Shown: in pieces, positions 51,403-59,314 of the stretch
How the letters are laid out: each line of letters opens with the position of its first letter
How positions within the stretch are numbered: position 1 is the first letter of the stretch
DNA from: Aliiroseovarius lamellibrachiae
GTDB taxonomy: Bacteria > Pseudomonadota > Alphaproteobacteria > Rhodobacterales > Rhodobacteraceae
Direction of reading: 5' to 3'
DNA: 64,000 nt
Assembly (NCBI RefSeq): GCF_018599245.1
Contig: NZ_JAHEVJ010000005.1
Location: forward strand, 62,001 to 126,000
The notes under the pieces: generated by a model
The model's input: the letters and a program-made list of their open reading frames with translations, nothing else
Told to the model about the DNA's origin: nothing
The model's database searches: none
Position numbers and translations under genes: made by a program

Positions 51403-53441
51403 TCGGCCTCCATCAAGATTTCAAAAAAAGTGGGGCCGAAACGGTCGGCCTTTGCTTCGGTCATGCCTGACAATCGCGCAAGATCGCCAATCGACATGGG
51501 TTTACGTTCGGCAATTTGGCGCAAGGTGCCCGGCGTCAGGGTCAGGTATTTTCCGGTGCCATCTTCGCCGCGCAAAAGCTCGGTCGCGGCGGCTTGCAAT
51601 TGATCGTAAAGCCCACCGGACGCGCGCCCCGCAAGCTTGCGACGCACCGGGTGTAAATCAGGTGCATCCCCGGCGATCACCTCAAGAAAGGCTTGGCCAT
51701 ATGTCTCAAGCTTTTTGGCACCAACCCCACCAATTCGCGCCATATCATCCAGCGTCATCGGTCGGCGTTCTGCCATTTCAATCAAGGTCTTATCGGTGAA
51801 CACAACATAGGCAGGCGCGCGGGCCGCTTCGGCCAAAGCCCGGCGTTTCGCCTTAAGCGCGGACAACAGTGGCGCATCCTCTTCTGACACCATCATCTTG
51901 GCGGCCGGACGGCGCGTGGCTTTTAAGGTATCACGCCGCAGCTGCACCTCTGCCTCGCCCCGCAGCACCGGATGCGCCTTGGTCGTGATGCGCAGCGCCC
52001 CGTGGCGTTCGGGATCTGGCCGCACCAAATCAAGCCCAAGAATTTGCCGGAAAATCGCCTGCCACATGCGCTTGTCATGGTCACGTCCAACCCCAAAGGT
52101 CGGCAGGGCATCATGGCCGCGTTCACGCATTTTTTCGGTTTTATTTCCACGCAGAATGTCGATCAAATGCCCGGAGCCAAAGCATTCATCCGTGCGCAAA
52201 ATTGCCGACAGCGCCTTCATCACGTCGACAGTCCCGTCAAACAATTCCGGCGGGCGATCGCAAAGATCACAGTTTCCGCAAGGCTCTGATGCCTCGCCGA
52301 AATAGGCCAAAAGCTGTTGGCGGCGACAGCCATGTGCCTCGGCCAGACCCAAAAGCGCGTTCAGCCGCCCGTGATCCGCACCGCGCCGTTCGGCTGGTGC
52401 CAACCCTTCGTCAATTTGCGTGCGTCGCAGGCGAATGTCATCCGGGCCGAACAAGGTCAGGGTTTCGGCGGGTGCCCCATCGCGTCCAGCGCGGCCAATT
52501 TCCTGATAGTAGGATTCAATGGATTTCGGCAGATCCGAATGCGCAACCCAGCGGATGTCCGGCTTGTCGATGCCCATGCCAAAGGCGATTGTGGCCACAA
52601 CAATCAACCCATCTTCTTGCTGAAACTGACGTTCCACATAGCGGCGATCGTCGGCCATCATCCCGCCGTGGTAATGCACAGCACTATGCCCCGCATCGCG
52701 CAACGCTTTGGCCAGGGTTTCGGTACGCGCGCGGGTGGCGGTGTACACAATGCCCGATTGGCCGCGGCGCGCGTCCGCAAAATCAAGAATTTGCGCGCGC
52801 GGGCTGTCTTTCACCGCAAAGGCGAGATGAATATTGGGCCGATCAAAACCGCGCAGAAACGACGTCGGGGGCTCGCCTGCAAACAGTTTTTCAACAATCT
52901 CTTCGCGGGTTTCTTCATCTGCTGTCGCGGTGAAGGCGGCGAGCGGCACGTTCAGCGCCCGTTTGAGGTCCCCAATGCGCAGATAATCCGGGCGAAAATC
53001 ATGGCCCCATTGGCTGACACAGTGGGCTTCATCGACCGCAATGAGCGACGTCCCGACCCGTTTCAACAGATTAAACGTCCCGCCCGAGGCCAGCCGTTCA
53101 GGCGCCATATACAAAAGCTTAAGCCGCCCCTCGCCCAGCGCATCAAAGACGGCGTTGTTTTCCTCTTCGGTGTTGCCAGAGGTCAGCGCGCCGGCCTCTA
53201 CCCCCGCCGCTTGTAACGCGCGCACTTGGTCGCGCATCAGGGCAATCAGCGGTGAAATCACCACCGTCACGCCGCCGCGCACCAGCGCAGGCAATTGAAA
53301 GCAAAGGGATTTCCCGCCACCTGTGGGCATGATCGCAAGGGTATTTTCCCCCGCAATCACAGCGTCCACAATCTCGGCCTGACCAGGTCGAAAGTCATCA
53401 AACCCAAAAACGGATTTCAAAAGGTCCATGTCGCGGGGCAT
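51399..53441 (-). CDS. recQ: ATP-dependent DNA helicase RecQ
   Basis: About 680 residues. Walker A AIMPTGGGKSLCFQLPAL, VDEAHCVSQWGHDFRPDYL (motif II), GIVYTATRARTETLA, VVATIAFGMGIDKPDIRWVAH, and QEIGRAGRDG (motif VI). The zinc-binding CGNCDLC and RQC follow, then two HRDC-like domains (LSALKAKRRALAEAARAPAY and the end region YDQLQAAATELLRGEDG to GPTFFEILMEAE). It unwinds DNA 3-prime to 5-prime in recombination and repair. The start is uncertain: ATG at 53441 is chosen, TTG at 53498 is the far alternative. It is coupled to yaaA. Confidence 0.94.
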   Translation of the reverse strand: MPRDMDLLKSVFGFDDFRPGQAEIVDAVIAGENTLAIMPTGGGKSLCFQLPALVRGGVTVVISPLIALMRDQVRALQAAGVEAGALTSGNTEEENNAVFDALGEGRLKLLYMAPERLASGGTFNLLKRVGTSLIAVDEAHCVSQWGHDFRPDYLRIGDLKRALNVPLAAFTATADEETREEIVEKLFAGEPPTSFLRGFDRPNIHLAFAVKDSPRAQILDFADARRGQSGIVYTATRARTETLAKALRDAGHSAVHYHGGMMADDRRYVERQFQQEDGLIVVATIAFGMGIDKPDIRWVAHSDLPKSIESYYQEIGRAGRDGAPAETLTLFGPDDIRLRRTQIDEGLAPAERRGADHGRLNALLGLAEAHGCRRQQLLAYFGEASEPCGNCDLCDRPPELFDGTVDVMKALSAILRTDECFGSGHLIDILRGNKTEKMRERGHDALPTFGVGRDHDKRMWQAIFRQILGLDLVRPDPERHGALRITTKAHPVLRGEAEVQLRRDTLKATRRPAAKMMVSEEDAPLLSALKAKRRALAEAARAPAYVVFTDKTLIEMAERRPMTLDDMARIGGVGAKKLETYGQAFLEVIAGDAPDLHPVRRKLAGRASGGLYDQLQAAATELLRGEDGTGKYLTLTPGTLRQIAERKPMSIGDLARLSGMTEAKADRFGPTFFEILMEAE

Positions 53442-53513
53442 GTTTGGCAGCTGCTCGTTTGTTTCAGCGACACTCTCATGCGGGGCGGCGCGCGACAAGC
53501 ATTTAACGCGCGG

Positions 53514-53801
53514 TTAGTAGAAACTTGAGGCGTTATTGATCAGCACAATGCGGATCGCCATCAGCCCCAGCAAAAGCACCAGCGGCGCAAGGTCCAGCCC
53601 CCCCATTGGCGGCAGGAACGACCGGATTTTGGCATAGATCGGCCCCAAGAGACGCTCGAGCCCATACCAGATTTGCGCGACCAATTGCTGACGCAGGTTC
53701 AGCACCTGAAAGTTGATCAGCCATGACATCACCACATGGGCAATCACGACATACCAAACGATTTGGATAATCATCAGCAGAATCTGGATCAACGACAGCA
53801 T
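53514..53801 (-). CDS. YggT family membrane protein
   Basis: A 95-residue protein with two hydrophobic segments (LIQILLMIIQIVWYVVIAHV and GLDLAPLVLLLGLMAIRIVL), and the loop LLGPIYAKIRSFLPPMGGLD that is the YggT signature. It is a small membrane protein of uncertain function, linked in other bacteria to cell division or osmotic stress. Start AAGGAGCCACC precedes the ATG. Confidence 0.93.
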   Translation of the reverse strand: MLSLIQILLMIIQIVWYVVIAHVVMSWLINFQVLNLRQQLVAQIWYGLERLLGPIYAKIRSFLPPMGGLDLAPLVLLLGLMAIRIVLINNASSFY

Positions 53802-53928
53802 GGTGGCTCCTTTTCATGGTCTTCATCCCATCTAGGGACAGCGGAGCAAAAGGGCAAGAGTGACGCGCGGTCTTGGTTGACGGCGCGCGCCCCACGCGGC
53901 AAGGGGGATTTTTTGACAGGAGCGCGCC

Positions 53929-54525
53929 ATGTATCCCATTATCCGCATGTTCAAAGAGCTGGCCATCAATGCAAGGGCCAAGCCGCTGCCCATCACCGGC
54001 GTGCATGTCAGCCATCATATCTGCTGGCCGTGGGATTTGGATTTGTGGCGCGAGCTGAACAATGGGCGCACGCTGACGCTTTATGATCTGGGTCGGATCC
54101 CGCTGGCTGGGCGCACGGGATTGACCAAAGTGCTGTTGAAAAACCGTTGGGGGCTGACGATGGCCGGTGCTTCGGTACGCTATCGCAAACGCATCCGCAT
54201 GATGGCAAAGTTCGAAACGCGGTCGCGCCTTGTTGGGTGGGACGATCGCTTTTTCTATGTGGAGCAAAGCATGTGGTTGGGGGGCGAATGCGCCAATCAG
54301 ATCGTTTACCGATCCGCCGTGACCGGGCGGCGTGGCATTGTGCCTTCGGCCGATGTGATTGCGGCGATGGGCGTTACGGGTGCCGCACCAGACCTGCCCC
54401 GTTGGGTGCAGGCGTGGATTGACGCCGACGCCGAACGCCCCTGGCCACCAGAAATGCCCGTAGAAACCCCCGCCCAGCCCCCCGCCCAGCCCCCTGTGAA
54501 CGAGGCGAAAACCGACGCCGCATAA
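53929..54525 (+). CDS. Acyl-CoA thioesterase-like (THEM6-like) protein
   Basis: A 198-residue hot-dog protein. HHICWPWDLDLWRELNNGRTLTLYDLGR and LVGWDDRFFYVEQSMW are the blocks by which the THEM6-like (4HBT_2) group is recognised. The Asp of 4HBT enzymes appears in WDLDLWRELNNG. The C-terminal 25 residues are Pro-rich (EMPVETPAQPPAQPPV) and probably disordered. Substrate unknown. AGGAG-like CAGGAGCGCGCC before ATG. Confidence 0.85.
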   Translation: MYPIIRMFKELAINARAKPLPITGVHVSHHICWPWDLDLWRELNNGRTLTLYDLGRIPLAGRTGLTKVLLKNRWGLTMAGASVRYRKRIRMMAKFETRSRLVGWDDRFFYVEQSMWLGGECANQIVYRSAVTGRRGIVPSADVIAAMGVTGAAPDLPRWVQAWIDADAERPWPPEMPVETPAQPPAQPPVNEAKTDAA

Positions 54526-54617
54526 CATCCCATAGGCGCCGCACGGCACTTGCAGCCTTGCCCCCGCCCCACAAACCCTGTTTGATCGGTCCAAACAGGC
54601 GCGAATAGGGGCAGCAG

Positions 54618-55946
54618 ATGGCAGAGATTTCCGCACGCAAGCGTATTTGGGGATGGTTTTGGTTTGATTGGGCCAGCCAGCCCTATAACACGCTGATCCT
54701 GACATTTGTGTTTGGCCCCTACATCAAGTCACTGATCGGGGATGGGGCAGAAGCACAGGCAACATGGGGGTTTACCGTTGGGGCTGCTGGGTTGTGCATC
54801 GCTTTGCTCGCCCCGATTTTGGGTGCCATCGCTGACACCTCTGGCAATCGCCTGCACTGGATCTGGGCCTTTTCGGTCATGTATGTGGTGGGCAGTGCCG
54901 GTGTCTGGATGGCCGCCCCCGGCATGGACAATCTGACCTTTGCGCTTGTGATGTTTGCCATCGGTCTGGTTGGCATGGAATTTGCCACAATCTTCACCAA
55001 CTCGATGTTACCTGATCTTGGCACCCGCGAAGAGATCGGCCGCATTTCCGGCAATGGCTGGGCCTTTGGCTATATCGGCGGGCTGCTCGCGTTGATCATC
55101 ATGCTGACGCTATTTGCCGAAAGCCCGCAGGGCAAAACCCTGATCGGGATCGACCCCATTTTAGGGCTGGATCCAGCCACGCGCGAAGGCACCCGTTTTG
55201 TCGGCCCGCTAACGGCCCTGTGGTACATGGTGTTTATGGTGCCGTTTTTCCTGTGGGTTCGTGACCCGAAACACAGCAAACCCAGCCCACGGATGATCAA
55301 AAACGCGATGACCGAACTGGGGCGTACCCTTCGAAAATTGCCGCAATCCGCTAGCCTGTTTGCGTATCTCGGCAGCTCAATGTTCTATCGGGACGCGCTG
55401 AACGGGATGTATACGTTTGGCGGGATTTACGCCGCTGGTGTCTTGAATTGGAGCGTGGTCAATGTTGGGATCTTTGGGATTGTCGCCATTATCACGGGTG
55501 CGATTTTTGCCTGGCTCGGCGGCAAGGCCGATCACCGTGTCGGCCCAAAACCCGTCATCACCGTTTCGATCTGTGTGCTGACGCTTGTGGCGATCAGTGT
55601 GGTTTTTGTCTCACGCGAAAGCGTATTTGGCGTGGCCGTTGGCCCGGGCAGCAGCCTGCCGGACATCGCCTTTTACTTCGTTGGTGCGGTGATTGGCGCC
55701 GCCGGGGGCGCATTGCAATCTGCCAGCCGAACCATGATGGTACGCCAAGCCAACCCCGAACGGATGACCGAAGCGTTTGGCCTTTATGCGCTGGCAGGCA
55801 AGGCCACCAGCTTTATCGCGCCCTTCTCGATTGGCGTGGTGACGGCACTGACCGGCAGCCAGCAACTCGGCGTAACACCGCTGATTGGGCTGTTTGCCGT
55901 AGGACTTATCCTGCTTGTCTGGGTTAAACCTGATGGGGAACATTAA
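54618..55946 (+). CDS. MFS transporter, UMF1 family
   Basis: A 442-residue 12-segment transporter of the UMF1/Atg22 type. The start RIWGWFWFDWASQPYNTLILTFVFGPYIKSL is the family signature (FDWANSxYxT-like) and GNGWAFGYIGGLLALIIML is the second. C-terminal GALQSASRTMMVRQANPERMTEAFGLYALAGKATSF. It probably exports an amino acid or similar solute. AGCAG precedes the ATG. Confidence 0.92.
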   Translation: MAEISARKRIWGWFWFDWASQPYNTLILTFVFGPYIKSLIGDGAEAQATWGFTVGAAGLCIALLAPILGAIADTSGNRLHWIWAFSVMYVVGSAGVWMAAPGMDNLTFALVMFAIGLVGMEFATIFTNSMLPDLGTREEIGRISGNGWAFGYIGGLLALIIMLTLFAESPQGKTLIGIDPILGLDPATREGTRFVGPLTALWYMVFMVPFFLWVRDPKHSKPSPRMIKNAMTELGRTLRKLPQSASLFAYLGSSMFYRDALNGMYTFGGIYAAGVLNWSVVNVGIFGIVAIITGAIFAWLGGKADHRVGPKPVITVSICVLTLVAISVVFVSRESVFGVAVGPGSSLPDIAFYFVGAVIGAAGGALQSASRTMMVRQANPERMTEAFGLYALAGKATSFIAPFSIGVVTALTGSQQLGVTPLIGLFAVGLILLVWVKPDGEH

Positions 55947-55958
55947 GAAGGTGCATTT

Positions 55959-56831
55959 ATGATCAGAACATTGGTTGTGGCGTTGGGCTTGATTATTTCG
56001 CTGGCCCCACCCGCGTTGGCAGAACGCCCCGCGAAAGAATATTTTGGTGCCGTGCGCCAAGGGTCCGCCCAGCGCGCCGCGCCGTTCGGATCTTACGCCA
56101 AAGGCTGTGTTGCCGGTGCCGTCCAATTGCCGCAAACCGGCAAAACATGGCAAGCGATGCGCCTGTCGCGCAACCGCAATTGGGGCCACCCTGAATTGGT
56201 GGATTTTGTCAAAGACCTGTCGCGTAAAGCCGCCCGCCAAAAAGGGTGGAAGGGGCTTTATGTTGGTGACATGAGCCAGCCGCGCGGTGGACCAATGCTA
56301 TCTGGTCACCGCTCGCACCAAATTGGGTTGGACGCTGATATCTGGATGCTGCCGCCCAAACGCCTGAACCTGACAGCAGCAGAGCGTGAGGGGATTTCCT
56401 CGATCTCGATGCGCCGCGCGAAAGGTGCCTATGTGAACAACAACTGGACCCGCCAACACCACAACATCCTGCGTGCCGCCGCCAAAGACCCACGCGTGGC
56501 GCGGATTTTTGTCTTTCCCGGCGCCAAAGTGCAGATGTGCAAAGATGAAAAAGGCGACCGGAAATGGCTGCGCAAAATTCGACCTTGGTGGGGGCACCAT
56601 TATCACTTTCATGTGCGCCTGAAATGTCCTAAGGGGGCGCGTGGCTGTCAAAATCAGTCGCCGCCGCCCGCCGGGGATGGCTGTAAAGATGCAGAGAAGT
56701 GGGTGCGGGACATCCTGTCCCCGCCGCCGCCTAAACCCGCCCCGAAAAACCCGAAACCGCGCAAGCCGCGCGGCCCCCTCACTCTAGCGGATCTTCCCAA
56801 CCAATGCGGATCGGTTCTGTCCTCACAATAG
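55959..56831 (+). CDS. mepA: Penicillin-insensitive murein endopeptidase MepA
   Basis: A 290-residue periplasmic LAS metallopeptidase (M74) that cleaves D-Ala-mDAP cross-links. Signal peptide of about 21 residues (ends PALA-ER). Zinc site: [17 protein letters not shown] (His, Asp) and [15 protein letters not shown] (His). Cys-rich mid/C-terminal region (CKDAEKW) and a Pro/Lys-rich linker near the end. It ends in the first 28 bp of the following gene, which starts in another frame. Confidence 0.95.
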   Translation: MIRTLVVALGLIISLAPPALAERPAKEYFGAVRQGSAQRAAPFGSYAKGCVAGAVQLPQTGKTWQAMRLSRNRNWGHPELVDFVKDLSRKAARQKGWKGLYVGDMSQPRGGPMLSGHRSHQIGLDADIWMLPPKRLNLTAAEREGISSISMRRAKGAYVNNNWTRQHHNILRAAAKDPRVARIFVFPGAKVQMCKDEKGDRKWLRKIRPWWGHHYHFHVRLKCPKGARGCQNQSPPPAGDGCKDAEKWVRDILSPPPPKPAPKNPKPRKPRGPLTLADLPNQCGSVLSSQ

Positions 56832-57712
56832 CCTCGGCGCTGGTTTTTTTGACCGCCTGGAGCGAGGCCCAATCGGTGGAGAACGCCGATTTCCTGCAGT
56901 CGTTTCGCTGGCGGGGCGATGACGCGCAGTTCGGTGGATTCTCTGGGATCGAGGTCGGCCCCAACGGGCGCGCCTTCACCGCGATCACCGACAAAGGCTA
57001 TTACGTCACCGGGCAAATCACGCGCGGTAACAACGGCGAGATCACCGGGGTGGAGCATATCCCCCCCACCAGATTGCGTACCGACAAGGGCAACGCATTG
57101 CCCAAGTTTTTCAACGACAGCGAAGGCTTGGCGATCGGCCCCGATGGTCAGACCTATGTCAGCTTTGAGGCGAAACACCGCGTGCAGGCCTATGACGTGC
57201 TGGGGCTGGCCTCGCGCAACCTGCCCAAGCACCCTGATTTTGCCAAGATGCAAAACAACTCGTCGCTTGAGGCATTGGCCATTGATGCGAACGGCACGCT
57301 GATCATCATCCCGGAACGCAGCGACAGCAGCTCGAGGTTCCCAGTTTACCGCCTGCGTCAAGGGGCTGAAAACTGGGTCAAATCCCATTCCATCCCGCGC
57401 ACAGGGCCTTATTTGCCGGTCGGCGCAGACGTTGGCCCCGATGGGCGGCTTTACGTGTTAGAACGTCACCTGGCCGGGATTTTGGGCTTCACCAGCCGCG
57501 TGCGCCGCTTTGATCTTGGCCCAAATGGTCCCACGAATGAGGTGGAGCTGTTTCGATCTGGTCTGGGGGTGCATGACAATCTGGAAGGCATCGCCGTGTG
57601 GCGGGACGATCAGGGACGGATCCGCCTGACCATGGTGTCGGACGATAATTTCCAGTTCTTTCAGGTGACCGAATTGGTGGAATATGTGGTGCCTGAGGCG
57701 CCACAAAGCTAG
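56804..57712 (+). CDS. Esterase-like (phytase family) secreted protein
   Basis: A 302-residue protein with a signal peptide (about 22 residues, ends SEA-Q). The mature part is a beta-propeller-like domain of the esterase-like activity of phytase family: [64 protein letters not shown] and [15 protein letters not shown]. Repeats of I-E/L-A-I-G-P-N are visible. The substrate is not clear. It overlaps mepA by 28 bp in another frame, so translation is likely linked. Confidence 0.9.
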   Translation: MRIGSVLTIASALVFLTAWSEAQSVENADFLQSFRWRGDDAQFGGFSGIEVGPNGRAFTAITDKGYYVTGQITRGNNGEITGVEHIPPTRLRTDKGNALPKFFNDSEGLAIGPDGQTYVSFEAKHRVQAYDVLGLASRNLPKHPDFAKMQNNSSLEALAIDANGTLIIIPERSDSSSRFPVYRLRQGAENWVKSHSIPRTGPYLPVGADVGPDGRLYVLERHLAGILGFTSRVRRFDLGPNGPTNEVELFRSGLGVHDNLEGIAVWRDDQGRIRLTMVSDDNFQFFQVTELVEYVVPEAPQS

Positions 57713-57834
57713 CCTGAGTTGACGCAAACCGCCCACGCGGGGCTTGATTTGCCGAAAGAACCCGGCTATGCCCGCCCTGCTTCTCAATCCTGAGAGGCCA
57801 AGTCTCCGCGACCTTGATAAAACGGATCAGATAA

Positions 57835-58455
57835 ATGACCAAACTCCTTCCTGGCGTTCTCGCCATGGCCGCCGTTGTGGTGGCATCAAACATTCTGGTG
57901 CAATACTTGCTGGGCTCATGGCTCACCTGGGGCGCCTTCACCTATCCCATCGCTTTCCTTGTCACCGATGTCATGAACCGCGTTTACGGCGCGGGCCCTG
58001 CGCGCAAAGTTGTCTTTGCGGGGTTTGTCGTGGGCGTGATCTGCTCGTTCATCGGCACACAAATCATCGGCGAGTTCGGCCCACTTGTGACCCTGCGCAT
58101 CGCCATTGGGTCGGGCACAGCCTTCTTGACGGCACAGCTTTTGGACGTTGCCATTTTTGATCGCCTGCGGGCGGGCACATGGTGGCGCGCACCGGTTGTG
58201 TCGACCTTGGTGGGCAGCTCGGTTGACACCCTATTGTTCTTTACGATTGCGTTCTCCGGCGCGCTGACCTTCCTTGAACCTGCCAATGATGTCAGCTGGG
58301 CCGGCGAGGTTTTGCCCCTGCTTGGCATGGGTCCTGCGGCCCCGTTGTGGGTGTCTTTGGCGATCGCTGACTGGATGGTCAAACTCACGCTTGCTCTCAT
58401 TGCGTTGATCCCGTTCCGGGTTTTGGTCACAAAGCTTTCACCAAGTGTTGCGTAA
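57835..58455 (+). CDS. Queuosine precursor transporter (VUT family)
   Basis: A 206-residue membrane protein of the YhhQ/QPTR family that imports queuosine precursors (preQ0/preQ1). AAVVVASNILVQYLLGSWLTWGAFTYPIAFLVTDVMNRVYGA is the hallmark N-terminal region, and FDRLRAGTWWRAPVVSTLVGSSVDTLLFF the second. Five or six hydrophobic segments. A preQ1 riboswitch was sought in the 122 bp upstream but not convincingly found. The RNA element at 58456 follows closely. Confidence 0.92.
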   Translation: MTKLLPGVLAMAAVVVASNILVQYLLGSWLTWGAFTYPIAFLVTDVMNRVYGAGPARKVVFAGFVVGVICSFIGTQIIGEFGPLVTLRIAIGSGTAFLTAQLLDVAIFDRLRAGTWWRAPVVSTLVGSSVDTLLFFTIAFSGALTFLEPANDVSWAGEVLPLLGMGPAAPLWVSLAIADWMVKLTLALIALIPFRVLVTKLSPSVA

Positions 58456-58462
58456 AAAAGTT

Positions 58463-58485
58463 TGACATACACCAGATATGTGTCA
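58463..58485. promoter_or_regulatory. Imperfect 23-bp dyad with TGACA/TGTCA arms
   Basis: TGACATACACC A GATATGTGTCA has 8 of 11 base pairs matched between its arms and perfect TGACA/TGTCA ends. It includes TTGACA at 58462, which resembles a -35 box. It lies about 40 bp upstream of the putative structured RNA. It may be an operator or a stem in the RNA; the start of transcription is not visible. Confidence 0.35.
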
Positions 58486-58522
58486 CCATCCTTGTATAGC
58501 AACATTGAGAAAGGAGGTGTCC

Positions 58523-58564
58523 ATGTCCAGAGATACTATGGAGCGGGGTGTCGAGACAGCTTAG
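58523..58564 (+). CDS. Possible 13-residue leader peptide
   Basis: ATG to TAG encodes MSRDTMERGVETA. The ribosome-binding site AAGGAGGTG is a near-perfect match to the 16S rRNA 3-prime end with 5 nt from GGAGG to ATG. No run of one amino acid suggests classical attenuation. Translation is inferred only from the ribosome site. Confidence 0.4.
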   Translation: MSRDTMERGVETA

Positions 58565-58670
58565 GTCGCGCGCTTCCGGGGCAGCCCCCGGTGGTGTTGT
58601 GGGTCTGAATTGACGGGCGCTTGATGATGCGGGCAACCGTGCTAACCGGCCTCACCTCCGAAAATCTCGA

Positions 58671-58700
58671 AAGGGTCGTCCAACGCGGGCGGCCCTTTTT
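58671..58700 (+). terminator. Strong terminator ending the putative RNA
   Basis: Nine-pair stem GGGTCGTCC / GGGCGGCCC (including G-T pairs) with loop AACGC, followed by TTTTT. It stands between the putative small RNA and the tandem repeat. Confidence 0.85.
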
Positions 58701-58716
58701 GCTGTTTGGCGCAATA

Positions 58717-58776
58717 CTAGAAAACTAGTTTTCTAGTTTTCTAGTTTTCTAGTTTTCTAGTTTTCTAGTTTTCTAG
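58717..58776. repeat. Octanucleotide tandem repeat (TTTTCTAG)6 with inverted start
   Basis: CTAGAAAACTAG at 58717-58728 followed by six perfect copies of TTTTCTAG (58729-58776). The first part is the inverse of the units, so a hairpin CTAGAAAA-CTAG-TTTTCTAG can form. CTAG is usually rare in bacterial genomes but occurs eight times here. It ends 118 bp before the arfB start. No other copy is in the window. Unit number could vary by slippage, which is inference. Confidence 0.92.
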
Positions 58777-58894
58777 GAACCACACATCCATCGCTGCTCC
58801 CAAGTCAAATGGCCCCGCCGCATTTATTGTATCAACACGCCGCTTGCCCCCCATTCGGGCTTCCATTTTGGATCCAATCCGCTAGGGTGCGCCC

Positions 58895-59314
58895 ATGATC
58901 CGCGTGACCGACGATATCATCCTGCAAGACTGGGAGTTGAGCGAAAGCTTTTCACGCTCCTCCGGTCCCGGCGGGCAGAACGTCAACAAGGTCTCGACCG
59001 CAGTCGAATTGCGGTTCGAGGCCGCGCGCAGCCCCGCCCTGACCCAAGCCGTTAAAACCCGTCTGCGTCGCATTGCCGGGCGAAAATGGACCCTAGAAGG
59101 GGCCATTCTTCTGCGCGTCGAAGACACCAGATCACAAGCCCGCAACCGCGAGATCGCCGCCGAACGGCTGGCCGAAATGATCCGCAAAGCACTGGTTGCC
59201 CCCAAACGCCGCATCGCCACACGCCCCACCTTGGGGTCCAAAAAACGCCGCTTAGATACCAAAACCAAACGCGGGCAGGTGAAATCCCTGCGCGGCCGCG
59301 TGCAGGAGGACTAA
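58895..59314 (+). CDS. arfB: Alternative ribosome-rescue factor ArfB (YaeJ)
   Basis: A 139-residue peptidyl-tRNA hydrolase of the release-factor type. GGQ motif in SRSSGPGGQNVNKV (residues 26-28), followed by LRFEAARSPALTQAVKTRL, and a C-terminal basic tail (KKRRLDTKTKRGQVKSLRGR) that enters the empty mRNA channel. It rescues ribosomes stalled without a stop codon, a backup for SmpB/tmRNA whose smpB is also in this window. The stop overlaps the aminotransferase ATG as TAATG. Confidence 0.94.
   Translation: MIRVTDDIILQDWELSESFSRSSGPGGQNVNKVSTAVELRFEAARSPALTQAVKTRLRRIAGRKWTLEGAILLRVEDTRSQARNREIAAERLAEMIRKALVAPKRRIATRPTLGSKKRRLDTKTKRGQVKSLRGRVQED

Larger units (their letters stand above)
58505..58700 (+). 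ncRNA. Putative structured small RNA or leader, unidentified
   Basis: A 196-bp stretch without a normal gene but with ordered RNA-like parts: AAGGAGGTG (58511-58519), a 13-codon ORF (58523-58564), a CCGGGG-CAGC-CCCCGG hairpin (58576-58591), CACCTCC (58653-58659, complementary to GGAGGTG at 58513-58519), and a strong terminator (58671-58700). The anti-Shine-Dalgarno can mask the ribosome site. I do not recognise the RNA family. It may be an independent sRNA/short mRNA, or a terminated leader of arfB. Boundaries are estimates. Confidence 0.55.

Noticed and set aside
57713-57834. preQ1 riboswitch upstream of the queuosine precursor transporter
   Set aside because: The expected aptamer blocks were not found in this gap by eye; only a weak GGAT ribosome site is visible.
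58505-58700. tmRNA, 6S RNA or SRP RNA
   Set aside because: No alanine-tRNA-like ends, no typical tag ending in Ala-Ala with degradation signal, and no long bulged rod; the tiny ORF and terminator do not fit these RNAs.
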